The notes below the pieces were generated by a model that was given only the letters and a program-made list of their open reading frames with translations, made no database searches and was not told the DNA's origin. Positions 60,773 through 64,000 of a stretch of DNA of 64,000 nt are shown here, piece by piece (positions within the stretch are counted from its first letter, which is position 1; every line of letters starts with the position of its first letter). The stretch is taken from NCBI GenBank assembly GCA_001972305.1, contig BDDD01001651.1:124001-188000 (forward strand), read 5' to 3'. The position numbers were made by a program, and so were the translations under genes. This stretch comes from Cephalotus follicularis. Its lineage: Eukaryota > Streptophyta > Magnoliopsida > Oxalidales > Cephalotaceae.

Positions 60773-61880
60773 TAAAATGATTGTGAGTATTAATATTTTT
60801 TTCTTATTACCTAAACTATCTTGAATTACAAGACTGTATTTCTTAAATTATCCTTTAGTAGACGGTCTTAACCGCCTCACAGAATTGCCACCCTTTTGGA
60901 TCAGCACTTTTGCCCCTTAGATTTGCAGTTATACCACATTCTTTTCGCTTTGATATTGATGCATCTAATTCTATACTGGCGCTAGCTAAGCTCATGCAAT
61001 TACTGTGGCAATTGAAGGTTTGTTAGGTGTTGTCTTCACTGTAACTGATGAACCGATGGATGTTGGGATTGGTCTTCATTTATGTCATTTAAATAACCTA
61101 TTGGATTAAAATGTGAGATCATAAATTAACTAGCTATTTTGTTATGGGTCAATATGTTATGTCGCAAAATAAGTAATCTAATGCAATATTTCAAATAATG
61201 TAATAAGGATATGAAAGTAGTTTTATTTTATGGTTTTCTTTTCTTATCATTTAACCAAATATAAATTTGTATTCTTATTACTAAGCTATTCTTTACTTTC
61301 CTCTTCTCTAATAATTTGTATTCTCGTTTCTTCTCTAATAACGTAGTTGAGTTATCCAAACAGACCTAAATGTTTTAATGAACTTTTTTTTTCTCTTTTT
61401 GAATGGTAAAGACGAAAAGATAAAAAGTAAATGATTATACGTTAAACGAAAACAGATTGTGATTTCGTTAATTTCTTTGATTGATTATTAAATTTAACTA
61501 CTTATAAAAAGATGATAATAAATGATAATATCGAGATAATGTAAGTAATAACTAATAAAAAATAAAAATAAAACTCATATATTATTTATGGATTTAATGT
61601 TTTATCTCTATATTTTAATATCTTATAAATATAATTATGAGATTTAAAATAGATATTGTTCATTCTTTGCTAAAGAAATGGATAAGTGGGTGTATCTTAT
61701 CATAGAATGTTAACATGAATTCTTATCAATAATTTATTGTATATATAGAGTGTGTCAACTCAAAATTTTGTTAATGTTGGTGACAAAATTGTGTAGTTTA
61801 GCACATCACACAAAACAAAAACTACATAAGCTGTTCTTTATTAACACAAAAGAAGCCCCAACACAAAGCCGCTTTGTTGC
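60773..61880. other. AT-rich intergenic DNA
   Basis: No gene recognised. The stretch ends in a region rich in ATCCAAACAGACC-type and simple AT motifs before the RING gene's probable leader. Confidence 0.45.
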
Positions 61881-62838
61881 TTTGCTTCTCAAATCTCACT
61901 TTTTCACTTAGTAGCCGTTTGGTTAAAACAACAAATGAGGCAGGGATGATGATCATTTCCAAAATCTCATGACACCATCACTGATCTATAATCATCATCT
62001 TCTGATAGGTATATTGCCTCTCTTTACCTTGTTCAAGAATCATTGTGTTTTTTTTTTAATTTCTTCTCTTTCTTTCATTTTATTGACTATTGGGACTATT
62101 TGGGAGCGTTATTATCTTGTCCAATTATGATTTAAGGATAATAATATACAGTTTGTGAATGTTTGAGAACCCGAATAATCTATTTTGGCCTATATTTCCA
62201 ATTTCAATTTCTGGGTATAATCTAGGATACGAATATTTCCTTATCAATATATGTCCCTATAACAGTTTTGGCTGTCATAAAACCCATATAGTCTGTTTGG
62301 TTTATGAGAAATTTTTTTAGGGGATGCTTCAAAATCGGAAATTGATACTTCTGGTTATGAAAATGCTTCATCTTTTGGTTGATTCCTGCTCAATTGGGTT
62401 GGTTGATGAGAAAATTTTAGGCGGTGGTTAAAATGAGAAATTGATACTTCTGCTTGCATAGCCTTTTGGTTTATTCTTGCTCAATTGAGTTATAACCCTT
62501 AAATTGTGAATTCCAACATAAACAGTTCTTTATAATAATCGGCAATCTAATGGAATTGGGTTTTAGGAACCCAGCCCGAAGTTGATAGAGAATCGATAGG
62601 TCAAATTCTCACTCGGCCACTTGATTTCGTCTCAAATGACCTTAGCTTGCTCGTGTTTCAAAATCAATCGGGAGAAAAAAATTAAAAAAAAATCCCTAAT
62701 TTGATTTAAATGCATGAAGCAAATTTGAATTTACGCCTGAAGGAACTTTTTTTCACATGTTTTGACAGGAAAGGCTACCATTGTGAGCTTTTGTGCTTGG
62801 TTTTTATTTGGATTCTTAGCCAAAAAGGGAAATAATCT
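61880..62838 (+). other. Probable 5' UTR and UTR intron of the RING gene
   Basis: A plausible leader exon ends near 62007 (TGATAG followed by GTATATTG) and an acceptor TTTTGACAG ends near 62769, about 70 bases before the ATG. The intervening 760 bases are T-rich and without open frames. Inferred from splice consensus alone. Confidence 0.4.
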
Positions 62839-63558
62839 TTGAATATGGATCATGATGTGAGAGGCGAAATCATGGATATTGATTTGAACCAAGAACCTTT
62901 GGACCCTCAGCATGGTTCCATGCATGAATTAGGATCTTTATTGAGTGATATAGATACCACGCATGAACGCATTGAAGAGCGTATCAGACAACTTGAAGCA
63001 GTTACTACCAGAGCTAGACAGCGCCAAAGGTGGAGACAAGGACAAGAAACCTCTCAAGCAGTTAACATTCTTAGGGAACACGTGGCAGCTAATGTTCATG
63101 GTGAGAGTAGATAACTTTCTTGGGAAGTCGATTTTGTTGTCCAACAAATAACGGTTGAGAATGGAAAATTTAGCAAAAGGGATAGTACCCATTTGATAGC
63201 GAAGGCACTGAGAATGGATATAGATGCTAACAAGGCACTAAGTGATACCGAGGGCTTTTATGACTGCAATATATGCTTGGCAAGAGAGCCTATATTGACT
63301 TGTTGTGGTCACTTGTTTTGTTGGTCATGTTTCTATCGACTGTCATATACTCATTCGAATGTGAAGGAATGCCCTGTCTGTAAAGGAGATGTGTTGGATA
63401 CAAGCATCACTCCAATTTATGGAAATGGAAGTGATAACTATGACCACGTGTCGAAGTCTCAGGATTCTGGTTTGGAGGTCCCTCCAAGGCCCCGTGCACA
63501 CAGGATTGAGAGTGTGAGCTCCAAACCACAATCCTTAGACTTGGACACGTGGTCATAG
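62839..63558 (+). pseudogene. RING-finger E3 ubiquitin ligase-like gene with one in-frame stop
   Basis: The N-terminal part (MNMDHDVRGEIMDIDLNQEP, then a coiled-coil-like EERIRQLEAVTTRARQRQRW) is open from 62839. A single TAA at 63112-63114 interrupts it, after which the same frame continues through LIAKALRMD into a C3HC4 RING: CNIC, TCCGHLFCWSCF, ECPVC, then PIYGNGSDNYD. This layout resembles the RNF5/RNF185-like plant RING proteins that in Arabidopsis include MUSE1/MUSE2, which act in immune-receptor turnover. Two residues are missing after the second Cys (CNICLAREP; the copy has CNICLDMAIEP). The frame then runs into the inverted copy and stops at 63556-63558. An intron across the stop (GTGAGA...TTTAG) would be an alternative to a nonsense mutation. 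Confidence 0.65.
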
Positions 63559-63820
63559 TTATCGCTTCCATTTCCATAAATTGGAGTGATGCTTGTATCC
63601 AACACATCTCCCCTGCAGACAGGGCATTCCTTCACATTCAAATGAGTATATGACAACCGATAGAAACATGGCCAACAAAACAAGTGACCACAACATGTCA
63701 GTATAGGCTCTATTGCCATGTCCAAGCATATATTGCAGTCATAAAAGCCCCCGGTATCACTTACTGCCTTGTTAGCATCTGTATCCATTCCCAGTGCCTT
63801 AGCTATCAAATGGGTACTAT
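63182..63820. repeat. Long inverted repeat of the RING-coding segment
   Basis: The arm 63182-63477 (+) and the arm 63519-63820 (reverse complement) match closely from ATAGTACCC through to GGTTTGGAG. The 302- versus 296-base difference is explained by one 6-base deletion in the left arm. Loop 63478-63518 is 41 bases and continues the coding sequence (PPRPRAHRIESV). A transcript through this region would form a near-perfect hairpin of about 300 bp. Confidence 0.93.
63459..63809 (-). pseudogene. Inverted RING fragment, minus strand
   Basis: The minus-strand arm reads LIAKALGMDTDANKAV, a complete C3HC4 RING (CNICLDMAIEP, TCCGHLFCWPCF, ECPVC) and PIYGNGSDNYD, then leaves homology after DCGLEL at the loop and runs back through the left arm. 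It lacks the N-terminal part and an ATG in homologous position, so it is a fragment. It keeps the two residues lost from the + copy. Confidence 0.75.
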
Positions 63821-64000
63821 GTCACGAACTCACTTTAACCGTGCGGCACTTAGCAAACTTTTCCCTCTAAGTTAGCCTAACTCTTATTCCCAAGTGTTTA
63901 ACTCTCACAGAAAGAAAGTGAAGAATTGAGAGAGATGGAATACTCAAGCTTAGAAAGAATGCTTATGCTTTCAATTCACTCAAACTCACTTCTATGTTAC
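63820..64000. other. Window end; possible LTR start
   Basis: Immediately after the hairpin arm the sequence reads TGTCACGAACTCAC and loses similarity to the left flank. TGTCACG is a plausible LTR start, but the partner end lies outside the window. No coding sequence seen. Confidence 0.25.

Overview
The window is nuclear DNA of a flowering plant, almost certainly a eudicot. It is AT-rich, its protein-coding gene is split by many short GT-AG introns, and it carries plant-type Ty3/gypsy, Ty1/copia and Mutator-like elements. The species cannot be named from the sequence.

One large gene dominates. A callose synthase (glucan synthase-like, closest to the CALS3/GSL12 type as I remember the family) runs on the + strand from 18032 to 36636. 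I could join 42 coding exons in one open frame of 1,944 codons plus stop. Introns carry a TA repeat, a CT/CA microsatellite, a duplicated splice acceptor, a 365-bp solo LTR and one GC-AG splice donor. A TATA box near 16791 and a probable 5'-UTR intron lie upstream.

Layout. 1-4413: AT-rich DNA with small tandem repeats and a possible minus-strand first exon (646-1010). 4419-9995: a 2.7-kb solo LTR (target duplication TAAGG) with a related 2.9-kb solo LTR (TTAAC) inside it. 10466-13280: a third long solo LTR (TATGG) with a GC-rich core. 13286-16780: no gene seen. 16790-36890: callose synthase. 38145-51426: a degraded Tat-like gypsy element (TAAGT) on the minus strand, with gag, protease, RT, RNase H and integrase remnants and a separate ORF on the opposite strand. 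Its gag-pol is interrupted by a nested non-autonomous LTR element (46693-49445, TTCTC). 52510-53262: a solo LTR (AAAAT). 54767-56723: a Mutator-like element with 9-bp target duplications and long CT/GA-rich inverted ends. 57622-60772: a copia element that has lost RT. 62839-63820: a RING-finger E3 ligase-like gene with one in-frame stop, whose RING part is followed by an inverted copy of itself, giving a hairpin of about 300 bp per arm with a 41-base loop.

Callose synthase is the only gene I judge intact. The most unusual structures are the RING hairpin, the duplicated exon-31 acceptor in callose synthase, the microsatellite-ended Mutator-like element, and the nested element stacks, six of which have exact target duplications that fix their borders.
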